From assembly GCF_037392515.1 (NCBI RefSeq), contig NC_090283.1, positions 23,986,749 to 24,050,748 on the forward strand: 64,000 nt of DNA, in the 5' to 3' direction. The translations under genes and the position numbers were made by a program. Under the pieces are notes generated by a model. That model had not been told where the DNA came from. It did no database searches and was given only the letters and a program-made list of their open reading frames with translations. The stretch is from Haliotis asinina. Its lineage: Eukaryota > Mollusca > Gastropoda > Lepetellida > Haliotidae. Below, piece after piece: positions 11,491 through 21,689 of this stretch (positions are counted from its first letter, which is position 1; each line of letters opens with the position of its first letter).

Positions 11491-11624
11491 GATATTTCCT
11501 CCACTATCTGCTGATAGTAGACTGTCACAAACTATGTGCGCTGATTTCCGACAGTTTCCAGAATGACTCAAAACCGTAGACGCTCGGCCGGTGCACTTGC
11601 CGGTTATACACAAGCAATCAATCA

Positions 11625-11705
11625 TGCCAGCGAACCTGACCACCAGGTCCCGTCTCATAAGCATGGGTTGCTGAAGGTCAGTTTTAACCTGGGTCTTCAC
11701 GGGTT
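11625..11705 (-). mobile_element. Large SINE, head fragment
   Basis: CGAACCTGACCACCAGG, AAGCATGGGTTGCTGAAGG and GGTCTTCACGGGT match the head end read on the minus strand. Confidence 0.75.
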
Positions 11706-11706
11706 T

Positions 11707-11840
11707 GAGAGAGCTTTACACCGCTTCAGCAATATTCCGACAATGTCACGGTGGGAACACCAGAATTGGGCTTCACTCAATGTAAAGCGGTCACCGGGTT
11801 CGATCCCCACATGGATACAGTATTTAAAGTCCACGCCTGG
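11707..11840. mobile_element. tRNA-derived SINE, rearranged
   Basis: A minus-strand 3' part (CTTCAGCAATATTCCGAC to GGGCTTCAC) abuts a plus-strand head (AAGCGGTCACCGGGTTCGAT, ATGGATACAG). This suggests two nested or inverted copies. Confidence 0.65.
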
Positions 11841-12064
11841 TGTCCCCGAAGTATGTTGACAAAATGAAATCAAACCAAGATCTCTGCAAAAACGTTCCAA
11901 ATATTACATGGTAGATATGTGAACTCTCCCCCTCTAGCATACGGACGAATCTACTGTGGTTTTGCCAACATGGAGCCCTGAAGAAATCGAGAATCGATAT
12001 GGGTGTTCCAGTGTTGGTACTTGGGATTTTGTTTCAGGGGAACAACCAACACGTGCAACCACAG

Positions 12065-12215
12065 TGGTTGAGTGAAAGAGTGAGTATGGCTTTAGGTCGC
12101 TTTCAGGAATATTCCAACAATACCACGGCGGGGAACGCCGGGAAAGGGCTTTGCACACTGCACCCATGTGAGGAATCGAACCCGGATCTTCAGCGTGACG
12201 AGCAGACACCTTAAC
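12065..12215 (-). mobile_element. tRNA-derived SINE
   Basis: Tail side TTGAGTGAAAGAGTGAG, body AATATTCCAACAATACCACG, B-box complement GAATCGAACCCGGATC and degraded A-box complement GCAGACACCTTAAC. Confidence 0.8.
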
Positions 12216-12221
12216 ATCAAC

Positions 12222-12430
12222 ATCAGGTCAGATCCTCGTTTCACAAAGCAATCGTAGCGCTAGCGTGATCGTAACTCCCATACTTTAACATAAACTTACG
12301 ACAGCCGTAGCGCAAATACTTTAAGATAGACTTGCGACAGTCGTTGTGCAAAGGTGATCGTAACGCCAATACATTAACATAGACTTACGAAAGTCCTAGT
12401 GCTAGGAACGCTTTACGAACCGGGCCGCGT
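12222..12430. repeat. Palindromic MITE-like repeat, expanded
   Basis: GTTTCACAAAGCAATCGTAG opens it and CTAGGAACGCTTTACGAACC closes it as an imperfect inverted repeat. The core CCCATACTTTAACATAAAC...TTACGACAG is repeated about three times. The compact form of the family is at 25561-25675. Confidence 0.65.
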
Positions 12431-12459
12431 GTTTCTAGGTTTATACAGCCCGTGGGTAA

Positions 12460-12570
12460 GGTTATTTACCAAAGCGGGTATTCCTGGGTTCGATTCACAA
12501 CATAACACTACACTGTGAAGCCCATTATTATGTCCACTGCTGTTACCAGAAGCTTGCTAACAGTGTCGTC
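12460..12570 (+). mobile_element. tRNA-derived SINE, degenerate
   Basis: CCTGGGTTCGATTCACAAC is a B-box-like stretch followed by TGTGAAGCCCATTATTATG, as in the better copies. The head is decayed. Confidence 0.6.
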
Positions 12571-12599
12571 ATACACGACCCACTACCCCACCGTAGTAA

Positions 12600-12690
12600 T
12601 TTTGAGTGGGGATGGTTCCATGTCGCTTTTAGCAATACATGTATTCCAGAAATATCACGGCGGGGAACACCAGAAAATGGGCTCTCTTTC
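12600..12690 (-). mobile_element. tRNA-derived SINE, 3' half
   Basis: CGCTTTTAGCAATACATGTA...ATCACGGCGGGGAACACC...AATGGGCTCTC matches the non-tRNA body on the minus strand. Confidence 0.65.
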
Positions 12691-12805
12691 AAATTGGTGT
12701 ATATGGTGGGTTGCAATATCTATGTCACATTACTTGCGACATGTTAACAACTAACCTCGACCTGACGTTTGCACTTTCAGCATACCAAGAGTTGTCTCAC
12801 AGTAT

Positions 12806-13075
12806 GACCCGTGAAGGTCCAGGGTAGAATAGGCCTTCAGCAACTCATGCTTGCCATATTAGGTATCTCCGCTTGTCGTAAGAGGCGACTAACGGGATTG
12901 GATAGTCATTCTCGTTGACTTTGTTGACACATGGCATCGGTTCCCCATTGCGCAGAACGATGCTCATGCTGTTGATCACTGGATTGTCTTGTCCAGATTC
13001 GATTATTTACAGACTGCAGCCATATAACTGGTATATTGTTCAGTGTTTCGTAAAATTAAACTCACTCACTCACTC
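12806..13075 (+). mobile_element. Large SINE, full-length copy
   Basis: Runs from GACCCGTGAAGGTCC through GTAAGAGGCGACTAACGGG and TTGATCACTGGATTGTCTTG to AAACTCACTCACTCACTC. About 270 bp, as in the intact copy at 35343. Confidence 0.88.
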
Positions 13076-13376
13076 TTTCCGAGTATGATGAATCCTGAAA
13101 TCATTGGACGAATGAAGCTGAAACTTCCCCTAGATTCCCACCAATGAGGACAGGCTGGAAGGTTCGAATCCAGTTTTACCACCATGTTACAGTACAGATA
13201 CCGGACACCAGGCAGGATAACAAGTACTGTCTTTTGTATCACCAGTGTCTTTTGTCGCTCTGGCACGACACGCTCGGAATCGAACCACCGAATTTCCAAA
13301 CACACACTGTACTGTATCCATTAGGCCACGCAGATGGTCCTTTCAGAGAAAACCAACTGTATGACCTATAAGATAG

Positions 13377-13555
13377 TAAATCTGTAAATAATCGAGTCTG
13401 GACCAGGTAATCCAGTGATCAACAGCATCGATCTACACAGCTGTGATTCGGGCAAACATGTCAGCGAACCTGACCGTCCGATCCTGTTTGTCGTCTCGTA
13501 CGACAGGCTTGGTTGCTGAAGACCAATTGTAACCCGGATTTTCATGGGTCCACGA
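13377..13555 (-). mobile_element. Large SINE, head two-thirds
   Basis: CTGTAAATAATCGAGTCTGG through CGAACCTGACCGTCC to CCGGATTTTCATGGGTCC. The tail part is missing. Confidence 0.8.
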
Positions 13556-13574
13556 GGTATCTTCCCATTTAACA

Positions 13575-13826
13575 GACCTTCCAAAACACAGCAACCCATG
13601 CTTGTCATAAAAGGCGACTATGCTTATCGTATGAGGCGACCAGTGGGATCGGGTGGTCAGGCTAGCTGACTTTGTTGACACACGTCATCGGTTCCCATTT
13701 GCGCAGATCAATGTGCATGATGTTGATCATCGGATTGTCTGGTCCAGACTCGACTTTTTACAGACCGCTGTCATAAAGCTGGCATATTGCTGAGTGCGGC
13801 GTAAAGAAAACTCACTGTCTCACTCT
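13575..13826 (+). mobile_element. Large SINE, near-full copy
   Basis: Joined tail-to-head with the preceding minus-strand copy. Carries the doubled head motif (GCTTGTCATAAAAGGCGACT then GCTTATCGTATGAGGCGACC) and ends GAGTGCGGCGTAAAG...CTCACT. Confidence 0.83.
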
Positions 13827-15038
13827 GAGCGTGTCTGATCACAGTATATGGACTCTCCTATGCCGACTTCACCTAATCCTGAGTAATCAACCAGACATGG
13901 CACACCCACATCACTTAATTAATTTTCCATTTCTAAGGCCAAATTTAAAAAAGTGAAATGTTTCTCGAGCATCGGCGCGTCATATGTATTTGTGTGTAAC
14001 AACTTTTTATTGCCGTTTAAAAAAATAATTTTAACTTGGCCGCGCTTCGATCATCCATTTGTCCACTATGAGAATGAGTGTCTGTAAGAACGAGTGTGGC
14101 TGAGTCTACAACTCATTAACACGTGCCAAACAAGATGTATTTCTGAGGGAAAAAATAAAATGTCTGTTCCTCCTCAAAATTCAAAAATAAAGTCCTACCG
14201 CCGTCATCTCTTAAGAAAAAAATGTGCCCGAGAAACATTTATATTTTTATGCAGCCTAACGTGTACAATTAAGTGAAGCGATTACGTTAGGTCGTCTTGC
14301 TGACCTTAGTTAGGTGTACACCTCAGCAAATGAAATATAACATTATTCATTCCTCCACTACACGTCCTGTTTCTACATGATTCGTTGATTTGCGTCACTA
14401 CCAGAAACATTCTAGCTGGGTGAAGTCGGTTTTTGATGCCAGTGAGAACCAGATAACCCGTGATTGATATTAATAACAATCTTTCACACCGTCGCTTTAC
14501 TTGGACAACCAATCAACTTAAGTTGTTATAATGCATAAATTCGCAAAATCTGTTACGTAAACCATGCGGCATCTAAACACAATGATACGTCTTCAACCAA
14601 TGGCACAATCCTTTTAAATCAATAATGAAGCTCTAAACCAGTAGGGCAGAGATTTGTATATTACATAACGTCTTACACAAAAGTTACCGTCTTTCACTGT
14701 TTTATTTAAACTATTTTATATATTGAGTCGTTTGCACACTGAACTTAATTATCAATCTTCATAAATTTGAAGCTTGTCAGAATATGTTTCACTGATTTTT
14801 AAAATCCATTCGGGAGGCACACGCCAATTTGTTAACATGTACAATTATTTTATCATGGCGGTCAGATAAATACGTCATAAACGCCGTATCGGGTGATACT
14901 GTTCATAAAGATGCGTACACCAGACCGAATTACCCTCGAGTGAATCATGCAACTTATAATATAGCATGCGGTGTTTCCGCAACCAATGGTGCAACCCTTT
15001 CATAACAATGATGAGAAAGGTCATTAGGGCAAAATTTT
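13827..15038. other. Intergenic, nothing recognised
   Basis: AT-rich DNA. The short open frames at 14094-14276 (+) and 14306-14512 (-) carry no motif, repeat or splice evidence. Confidence 0.5.
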
Positions 15039-15168
15039 TTATAACACCAAAAAAATCGCAACTCTGTTTTTTTGTCAGGTTTCAAAACAGAAGACATAAA
15101 CATGAACACTTGCTTCTATGAGATATTATATTTTCGAAATTTGCGTTTCTTTTGCTGTTCAGTATATA
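15039..15168. mobile_element. AACAGCAAAAG-type MITE
   Basis: The right end TTGCGTTTCTTTTGCTGTTC followed by AGTATA is intact; the left end is eroded. The core shares GACATAAACATGAA with the copy at 6285. Confidence 0.65.
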
Positions 15169-15249
15169 TCATGCGGCATCTTATACCAATAACTCTCCCG
15201 TAGTCTAACAACAGTCATCATACAGCCATTGTCCACGGAATTCATTAGA

Positions 15250-15484
15250 TTTATTCTTCTCTCAAGTCCGTACAATAAAAGATATGTTGGTTTCCAAAAC
15301 GAAGATGGTGTTTTTTTTTAAAAAAAAAATAATGAGAATGCTGCTGCATAGTAAGTTGATTGGTGTCTCATAATTGGAGAGACATGCGATGTTCAGTGTG
15401 ATGTAGCTGGCCTCGCCCTCTGAAGCCCAAGTAAGTCGCGCTCACAATATTCCCGTCGATTCTGAACTTCCCGTGAACATCTAT
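15250..15484 (-). other. Likely 3' UTR exon and polyA signal of the GPI-protein gene
   Basis: TCTTTCCCTTGCAG is a strong acceptor just before 15484, and AATAAA lies on the minus strand at 15250-15255. This would receive the splice from the GTACGT donor at 16301, which follows the stop codon of the gene ending at 16319. Inferred from splice signals only; the cleavage point is unknown. Confidence 0.45.
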
Positions 15485-15990
15485 CTGCAAGGGAAAGATA
15501 CACGAGAGGATTATTGGATATTCTTATTAAGGACTCGTATCAACTGCTGTATCTCTGCAGACAGACCAAAGACACGACGAATATTATTTTTTAAATTTGT
15601 TTCATAAATTCAGTTATTCTGTTCCATTTTATGCATTCAGAGTTGTCCGAAGAAATAATTGAACGGCCCCATTTGTAACTGTGAAAGGTCAGTTAGCAAA
15701 AATGTATGTAAGGAAAACAAGAAAAACAAGAAAAGAGGTTATTTGGGAGTACGGTTTTCCAGCTTCAAAAGTCGGAAGTCGGAAATCTGAGTGAAGATTC
15801 TTACGGTCCAGTTAAGGTAATCATTCAATGTTTTTTTTTTACTTATTTAAGAACTATTCCGATAGCTGTAAACTTACCATGCGGATAATTGCGATATAAC
15901 AATTAAACATTCACACTTTCAGTTATCACAGACTGAAAAATCTCTTTGAAAATTTAGTTCATCCAACATATAAAACAAACACAAGCTTTT

Positions 15991-16244
15991 ACTTCCACTT
16001 GACACCCTGCAATATCACCATTTCCACGTGACACCCTGCAATATTGTTATGTCCTCCTTTCACCCTGCAATATTATCATTTCCACGTCACATCCTGCAAT
16101 ATTGGCATTTCTACGTGACACCCCATAATATTATCATTTCCACGTGGTGCCCTGCAACATGATCATTTCCACGTGACACCTTGCAATGATGTCATTTCCA
16201 CGTGACACCCTGCGGTAGTCATTTCCACGTGACACCTTGCAATT
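15991..16244. repeat. Diverged 27-33 bp minisatellite with E-boxes
   Basis: About eight units of the type TTTCCACGTGACACCCTGC followed by AATATTATCA. Five contain the palindrome CACGTG (16025, 16141, 16170, 16199, 16226). It lies in the presumed 3' UTR intron of the GPI-protein gene. Confidence 0.85.
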
Positions 16245-16318
16245 CATAGATAGTATTTCCATCCTTTTTGCCACAAATATTATTTAGCGGTAAAAACGTA
16301 CCTGATTGTCTTCAAATG

Positions 16319-16386
16319 TTACATGTTAAAGATGGCGATGAGACAGGTGATGAGTACAGTGAAGCTGGTCACCAGTGCAGGGGCAC
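16319..16386 (-). CDS. Six-Cys GPI-anchored protein, last coding exon
   Basis: Acceptor TGATTGTTCAG ends at 16387. Two bases (GT) complete the Ser codon begun by the exon at 20459, then 21 codons run to TAA at 16319-16321. The encoded tail starts APALVTSF, continues with an uninterrupted hydrophobic run (VLITCLIAIF) and stops two residues later. With the small residues S-A before it, this has the form of a GPI attachment signal. Immediately after the stop, CAATCAG|GTACGT offers a donor, so a spliced 3' UTR is likely. A simple C-terminal membrane anchor is the alternative. Confidence 0.75.
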
Positions 16387-16419
16387 CTGAACAATCACAG
16401 AAGTGAATATTTAGGTTCA

Positions 16420-16600
16420 GTAGTGAGTTTAATCTTGCTCCGCACTCAACACTCAGCAATTAGCAATATTCTACATGTGTCAACCAAGAAAGCGAGCCTG
16501 ACCACCCGATCACGTTAGTCGCCTCTTACGACAAGCATAGTTGCCTCTTATGACAAGCATGGGTTGCTGAAGGCCTATTCTACCCGGGACCTTCACAGGT
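16420..16600 (-). mobile_element. Large SINE, internally deleted
   Basis: Tail side GTAGTGAGTTTAATCTTGCT, then a jump to ATGTGTCAACCAAG; the head end GGGACCTTCACAGGTC is intact with a doubled 23 bp motif. Confidence 0.8.
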
Positions 16601-17249
16601 CTTTAGGTTCATTAGATATCAGATATCGTTCATCGGCTTTTACAGCACGTGTCAATTTATAGTTTACAATATATGGATGAACAACTTCTTTGCTACAGTG
16701 AGGGCGACATTTCGGTGTAGGTTGTATCATCGTTATTAAGCAATTTCACCCATGTATTGTCGTGCTTTCTTATCGATCCAACTTCTAAATGACTCTAAAA
16801 GAAATTGAATAGAAGCACAAGTAAAGTCAGGCAGCTGCAGGCGGCACCTTTCTTTAAAACTGCAATGTTTTCAGGTACAATATCTGTTAAGTTAATACGA
16901 TGCATTTCTTTTAGATTGTCATGTTGTTCACGTCACAAACGCAAAGAGAAACAGAGGCGCACGTAAAATCAGGTAAAGTTATGGGACACCTTCCTTTTAG
17001 ATTGTCCTGTTATAAGGTACAAAAAGTAAAAGAGAATTCGCAATGAAACAGAGTCACAAACAAAATCAGATAAGGTGATGCGTTACCTTCCTACCAGAGT
17101 GTCATGTTATAACGTCGGAGTGAGAAACAAATATCACATGAGTCACGTTGGAATGACATTAGGACAAACATTGCTAACTTGCTTTCTCATCGACAGTCAC
17201 GATGAACTAAAACTGGAAACAGGTGGGAGTCGAAAAACACACATGCATA

Positions 17250-17296
17250 CAGACAGACAGACACACAGACAGACAGACAGACAGACAGACACACAT
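17250..17296 (+). repeat. (ACAG)n/(AC)n microsatellite
   Basis: A run of ACAGACAG units mixed with ACACAC. Confidence 0.9.
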
Positions 17297-17639
17297 ACAA
17301 ACATATTATTTATGTTTCACATATAAAAGTGCAGATATATACATATAATATGGATAAAATGAACCACCCGTTAAGGATTAGGAGAGACTATTATATATAA
17401 GTGACAGATATGATAAAAGCAACAATATGGAATTAGCCGTATCAAAAATGTTTTCCTTTTTGAAGTATATAAAAGCAGGTTTTGTCTGTAAAATAAACAA
17501 AAGTAGATTTTGTCTATGTAAAATAAACACCTTCTTTAAAAAGTAAAACAATTTTTTCATTATCTCATAAGTCATTGATAAACTCTATGAACCAACTCAT
17601 GAAGACGTGACAAGATTCAATTTAAACGTGTTCTCAAAA

Positions 17640-17990
17640 TAGGACCTAAACGCAGTACACGTTATCAACGGAAGTCTATCACAGCCTCGTTCCTTCATTG
17701 AAAAATTTCTTATCACAAAAGAGAAAGACAGTGTTAAGAAATGTGGAAAAATGTTGAAAGGAAAACCATTCCGTATTGTGGAATATTTCAGAGAGATCAG
17801 TGACCATAGAAAGAATGTGTTGATGCGTGTGGTGGGGGAGGCTAGGAAAAACTTGAAGAAGGCTGTGATTGTGGTAGACAAGCTGCATGTTGAAATGCCT
17901 TTCAGTCCCCCTCTCCTTGGGAGTTCCCCATGGACCAAGTTACCCCTTACAGAGCCTCACGTAGAAAGACGTCGGTGGACAGAAGCATGA
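17640..17990 (+). pseudogene. Non-LTR retrotransposon ORF1, C-terminal domain relic
   Basis: Open frame containing KMLKGKPFRIVEYFREI, then RKNVLMRVVGEARKNLKKA and VIVVDKLHVE. This order (LKGT..I.EQFP.EI, then R..L.P..KEAR, then VDKL) is that of the C-terminal domain of L1-type ORF1 RNA-binding proteins. The preceding RRM is not convincing and no endonuclease or RT follows. It is a fragment; a host function is unlikely. It lies inside the last intron of the GPI-protein gene on the opposite strand. Confidence 0.6.
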
Positions 17991-18133
17991 GTCTGTCAGT
18001 ACAACATAACTTACACTTAACTCCCTCTGTGTGTTCTCTACAAGAACAATATGGCACTCACTCACTCCAAACTTCCAACAGTAATTTGCAAATACCCCAG
18101 TTTTCAGTAAAGACATACTTACACTAAATATAA

Positions 18134-19135
18134 TCAATACCTGGTCAATATTGTTACATATGCAAAAATACAAACAATACATCAACGTCTCATATTTGCA
18201 ATGGCCCTCATGTCTATCTTAGAAACAGTGATGTCAATATTGCAGACCAAACTAATGTGGTATGTCTGGACGGTGTTGATATCATTTATGATAAAATTGG
18301 TGAGGTTGATAAAATTATAAATATTGATGCTGTTGAAACTTATGATGATGACAAAATGAAACAGATCAGCAGAAGTCTAAATGATGACGTTTCTGAACTT
18401 GATGACAAAATGACAAACATCAACAGAAGTGCAAATATTGATGGTTCTAAAGTTGATGACGAAATGAATCATACAAACAGAAGTGTAAATGATGATGTTT
18501 CGAAAATTGATGACAAAATGAAACATATCAACAGAAGTCTAAATGACGAGGTTTCTGAACTTGATGACAAACTGAAACATATCAACAGAAGAGTAAATGA
18601 CGATGTTGCTGAAATTGATGACAAAATGAATCATATCAACAGAAGTGTGAATGGCGATGTTTCTGAAATTGATAACAAAATGAAACATGTCAACAGAAGT
18701 GTAAATAATGATGCTTGTGAACGTGATGACAAAATGAATCATACCACCAAAAGGGTAAATGATGATGTTTCTGAAGTTGAAGACAAAATGAATCATACCA
18801 CCAAAAGGGTAAATGATGATGTTTCTGAAGTTGAAGACAAAATGAATCATACCAACAGAAGTGCAAATAATGGTGTTTCTAAAGTTGATGACAAAATGAA
18901 TCATATCAACAGAAGGGTGAATGATGATGTTTCTGAAATTGATGACAAAATGAATCATATCAACAGAAGGGTAAATGATGATGTTTCTGAACTTGACGAC
19001 AAAATGAATCATACCAACGGAAGTGTTAATAACGATGTTTCTGAACTTGATGACAAAATGAAACACATCAGGAATAATCCTGAGTACGACACAAAACGAA
19101 TGGCGAGGTCTTTTGTATATGCTATAATCCTGTGA
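18134..19135 (+). CDS. Open frame with fourteen 18-residue repeats, function unknown
   Basis: Open from a stop at 18131 to a stop at 19133; the first ATG is 18257. The frame before the repeats is open for about 70 codons and includes CYICKNTNNTSTSHIC. From about residue 30 after the ATG, 14 copies of an 18-residue unit follow (type DDKMNHINRSVNDDVSEI), encoded by a 54 bp tandem DNA repeat with no frameshift or stop. Charged and hydrophobic residues alternate in a way that could give helices or coiled coil. No domain is recognised. It lies on the strand opposite the GPI-protein gene intron, just after an ORF1 relic, so it may be part of a retroelement ORF or only a minisatellite whose unit length is a multiple of three. 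The antisense frame (18539-19066) is a shadow. Confidence 0.35.
   Translation, partial: SIPGQYCYICKNTNNTSTSHICNGPHVYLRNSDVNIADQTNVVCLDGVDIIYDKIGEVDKIINIDAVETYDDDKMKQISRSLNDDVSELDDKMTNINRSANIDGSKVDDEMNHTNRSVNDDVSKIDDKMKHINRSLNDEVSELDDKLKHINRRVNDDVAEIDDKMNHINRSVNGDVSEIDNKMKHVNRSVNNDACERDDKMNHTTKRVNDDVSEVEDKMNHTTKRVNDDVSEVEDKMNHTNRSANNGVSKVDDKMNHINRRVNDDVSEIDDKMNHINRRVNDDVSELDDKMNHTNGSVNNDVSELDDKMKHIRNNPEYDTKRMARSFVYAIIL
18345..19075. repeat. 54 bp minisatellite, about 14 units
   Basis: Unit core ATGATGTTTCTGAAATTGAT, then GACAAAATGAATCATA. Adjacent units at 18740-18845 are almost identical, the others diverged. Confidence 0.92.
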
Positions 19136-19215
19136 TACTGGGTTTGAATCCAGGTTCTGTCCCAGTCATAACCGTCGTTTCGAGTAAAGTGATAACGTAT
19201 CACTTATGGCTTTTC

Positions 19216-19266
19216 TCACTTCCTCACTCACTCACTCACTCACTCACTCACTCACTCACTCACTCT
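19216..19266 (+). repeat. (CTCA)n microsatellite
   Basis: Uninterrupted CTCACTCA run, the same motif as the SINE tails. It may be an expanded tail of a lost SINE. Confidence 0.9.
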
Positions 19267-19617
19267 CTCCATATGTACATACCTCCACATAAGTTTAACA
19301 GCTCCGTGTGTGTGCATGCAATCTTTTGTTCACCTGCAATTACAAAATAGAAACCATTCAAAACTCTCACATACCGACGTTAAATTTATCGACAAATTTA
19401 GAATATTGGAAACTCATGAAAACGTGGCGTTATGAAATAATAAAAATCTTCCACGGGTGACAGAGGAGGAAAAAGGGGTCAGGGCAGGTCAGAATGCTGT
19501 TGCATTTATATATTTATGTCGATTTATAATTTTAAGTGAAAAATCTGAATATAGTTATCTGCTGAAGATAAGGGACAGGGTGTGTGGACGGAATGAGCAG
19601 GTTAATGTAAGGAACAG

Positions 19618-20440
19618 ATGGGCGGAGGTGACAGGGTACGGGGGCAGAAAGAGGGAGCAGGCCACGGGGACAGAGAGAGAGAACATGGAGGGGACAGAGA
19701 GAGGGGCATGGTATGGGGACAGAGAGATCGGGTGGGTTACGGAAACAGAGTGAGGGTGCAGGGCACGGGGCAGAAAGGGGGCAGAGTACGGGGACTGTGA
19801 GTGGGTGCAGGGTACGGGGACAGAGAGAGGGTGCAGCTATGGGCACAGAGAGAGGGGCGAGGTATGGGGACAGAGAGAGGGTGCAGCTATGGGCACAGAG
19901 AGAGGACAGGGTACGGAGACAGAGAGAGAGGGGAGGGTAAGGGGACAGAGAGAGTGGGTGGGGTAGGAGACAGAGAGAGAAAGGGTAGGGTAGGGTAGGG
20001 ACAGAGAGGTGTGTGTGTGGGGGGGGGTTACGGGAACAGAGTGAAGGGTTGGGGTACGGGGACAGAGAGAGGGTGCAGAGAGGGGGAGGGGGGGGAGAGG
20101 GGGCAGGGTATGACACTAGGAAGGGACGTGGTATAGGGACAGAGTGGGGGATGGGGAAAGAGGACAAAGTGGGGGTACGGGGTACGGGGACACAGAGAGA
20201 GAGGGGGCAGGGAAGAGGGACAAAGAGAGGATCGGGGTATGGGAACAGATAGAGGGGACGGGGTACGAGGACAGAGAGATGGGACGGGGTACGAGGGCAG
20301 ATAGAGAGAGGACAGGGTATGAGGACAGAGAGAGGGTACGGGGTACGGGGACAGGATGAGGAGACAAAGTAAGGAGACGAAATGGGAGGACACAGTTGAG
20401 GGACTGCATGGGGACGGAGTAAGGGAAGATACAACGAGGC
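19618..20440 (+). repeat. Polypurine minisatellite with G-quadruplex motif
   Basis: About 820 bp almost purely A/G on the plus strand, built from variants of GGGTACGGGGACAGAGAGAG (roughly 20-45 bp spacing). At 19983-20000 four GGG runs are separated by TA, a perfect G-quadruplex motif. It gives long Pro/Ser/Leu or Arg/Gly open frames in all six frames (for example 19532-20515, minus), which are artefacts. It ends only about 20 bp before an exon donor of the GPI-protein gene. Confidence 0.92.
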
Positions 20441-20458
20441 GTTACTCATAAGACTTAC

Positions 20459-20538
20459 TGAGTTTTTTGTCATATTCAGCTTCACACCCTGAAGGAAACC
20501 CATCCAGTTCGACACACCCCTTCATGGCTTGGAAGGAT
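20459..20538 (-). CDS. Six-Cys GPI-anchored protein, coding exon 3
   Basis: 80 bp exon between acceptor TGTCTTCTCTAG (20539) and donor CTCA|GTAAGTCT (20458). The first base completes Thr from the AC left by exon 2; 26 codons follow, and the last base opens the Ser codon finished at 16386. It encodes SFQAMKGCVELDGFPSGCEA and contributes the fifth and sixth cysteines. Both splice sites are near consensus and the phase matches on each side. Further exons between here and 16386 with 1-1 phase cannot be excluded. Confidence 0.78.
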
Positions 20539-20642
20539 CTAGAGAAGACAGGACATTTCCCTAATACTTCTCAATGATTACGTCATAAAATGTTCAGTGA
20601 TACATATCAAATGAAACAGTAAAGTGTTATAACGCAAGTGAT

Positions 20643-20855
20643 GTTTTATTGTTTAACACCGCACCCAGCAATATCCCAGCTGTATTGGAGCGGGATGTAT
20701 AAAACAGCGTCTGCACCAGACAGTCACCAGACAATCTACCGTGATAATGTAAACCACATTAGCATGTCTGACCATCTAATCCTGTCGGTCGCCTCGTATG
20801 ACGTGCATGGATTGATGAAAACCAATTCTAACCGGGATCTTCACTGGACCCGTTG
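20643..20855 (-). mobile_element. Large SINE, near-full copy
   Basis: GTTTAACACCGCACCCAGC to CTAACCGGGATCTTCACTGG, with the CTCACT tail lost. Confidence 0.8.
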
Positions 20856-20941
20856 ATTAAGAGTCTAAAGTGACACTTTCATTGTACTGTTAGGAGAGCT
20901 ATACAATGGTGACCCATCGCGTATTTTCAAGGAGTAAATGA

Positions 20942-21105
20942 ATTACGTTTTACGCCGCACGCACTCAAAGTATAGTGGCTATATGGCGGCGGTATGCAAA
21001 TAATCGCGTCTGCACCAGTCAATCCAGTTATCAACAACATGCTCATCGACCTACACGAGCCTGATTACTGCATCCCATTAGCTGTCCTGACCATCTTATG
21101 GTTTA
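20942..21105 (-). mobile_element. Large SINE, head-truncated copy
   Basis: TTTTACGCCGCACGCACTC, CTATATGGCGGCGG and CAGTCAATCCAGTTATCAAC; it fades after CATCCCATTAGCTGTCC. Confidence 0.78.
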
Positions 21106-21205
21106 CAGAGCTAAACCATTACACGGGTATGCATCAAAAGATACAAACATCATTAACAGTTTCATTCATTACCTGAAATGCAGACAGTACATAAACAGTG
21201 TGATC

Positions 21206-21361
21206 TGGATTTGACGCTGCATTTAGCAATATTCCAGCACTATCACGGCGGGCCACGCACCAGAAATGGGCATCACATATTGTATCCATGTGGGGAGTCG
21301 AACCTGGGTCTCCACGTGACGAACGAACGCTTTAACCACTAGGCTACCACCCACCGCCCCC
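21206..21361 (-). mobile_element. tRNA-derived SINE, well preserved head
   Basis: Body CATTTAGCAATATTCCAGC and ATCACGGCGGG; B-box complement GAGTCGAACCTGGGTC; A-box complement CTTTAACCACTAGGCTACC. A 30 bp scrap of large-SINE head follows (21362-21392). Confidence 0.88.
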
Positions 21362-21528
21362 TTACGACATGTACTGGATCTTCACGGGTCTATATTTGAA
21401 GTCGTTTCCGCATTCTCGGTGACCATGCATTTTTTGCGCCAATTAATCAGTTAGAAATTAATTTTTAAATGATTCTAAATGAACTTGTTGTGAAAGTACA
21501 AGGGCGTCGTATATACCTGGAAAAGAAC

Positions 21529-21615
21529 TATACTAAATAGCAAAAGAAACGCAGTTTTCGAAAAATGAAATCTCATAAAAGCAAACGTTCATGTTTATAT
21601 CTTTAAAGAAAAATT
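21529..21615. mobile_element. AACAGCAAAAG-type MITE, left part
   Basis: ATAGCAAAAGAAACGCAG and the shared core AACGTTCATGTTTAT; the right terminus is lost. Confidence 0.55.
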
Positions 21616-21689
21616 GCAGACTTGTGTTACTTTAAAATAATAAATAAATAATAATGGTTATTTGATATGCGCTATAATCTACACACTAG

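Noticed and set aside
13066..13681. Several 75-82 codon frames on both strands
   Set aside because: All overlap SINE copies and repeat the same SINE-derived text seen elsewhere.
18539..19066. 175-codon minus-strand frame
   Set aside because: Shadow of the 54 bp in-frame array on the other strand.
19532..20515. 327-codon minus-strand frame rich in Pro, Ser, Leu and Cys
   Set aside because: It is the complement of a polypurine minisatellite; all six frames stay open there and there is no domain or codon signal.
21206..21361. tRNA gene
   Set aside because: A and B boxes are present, but the element is one of many SINE copies with a non-tRNA body and tail. The same applies at 1285, 22394, 29800 and 54483.
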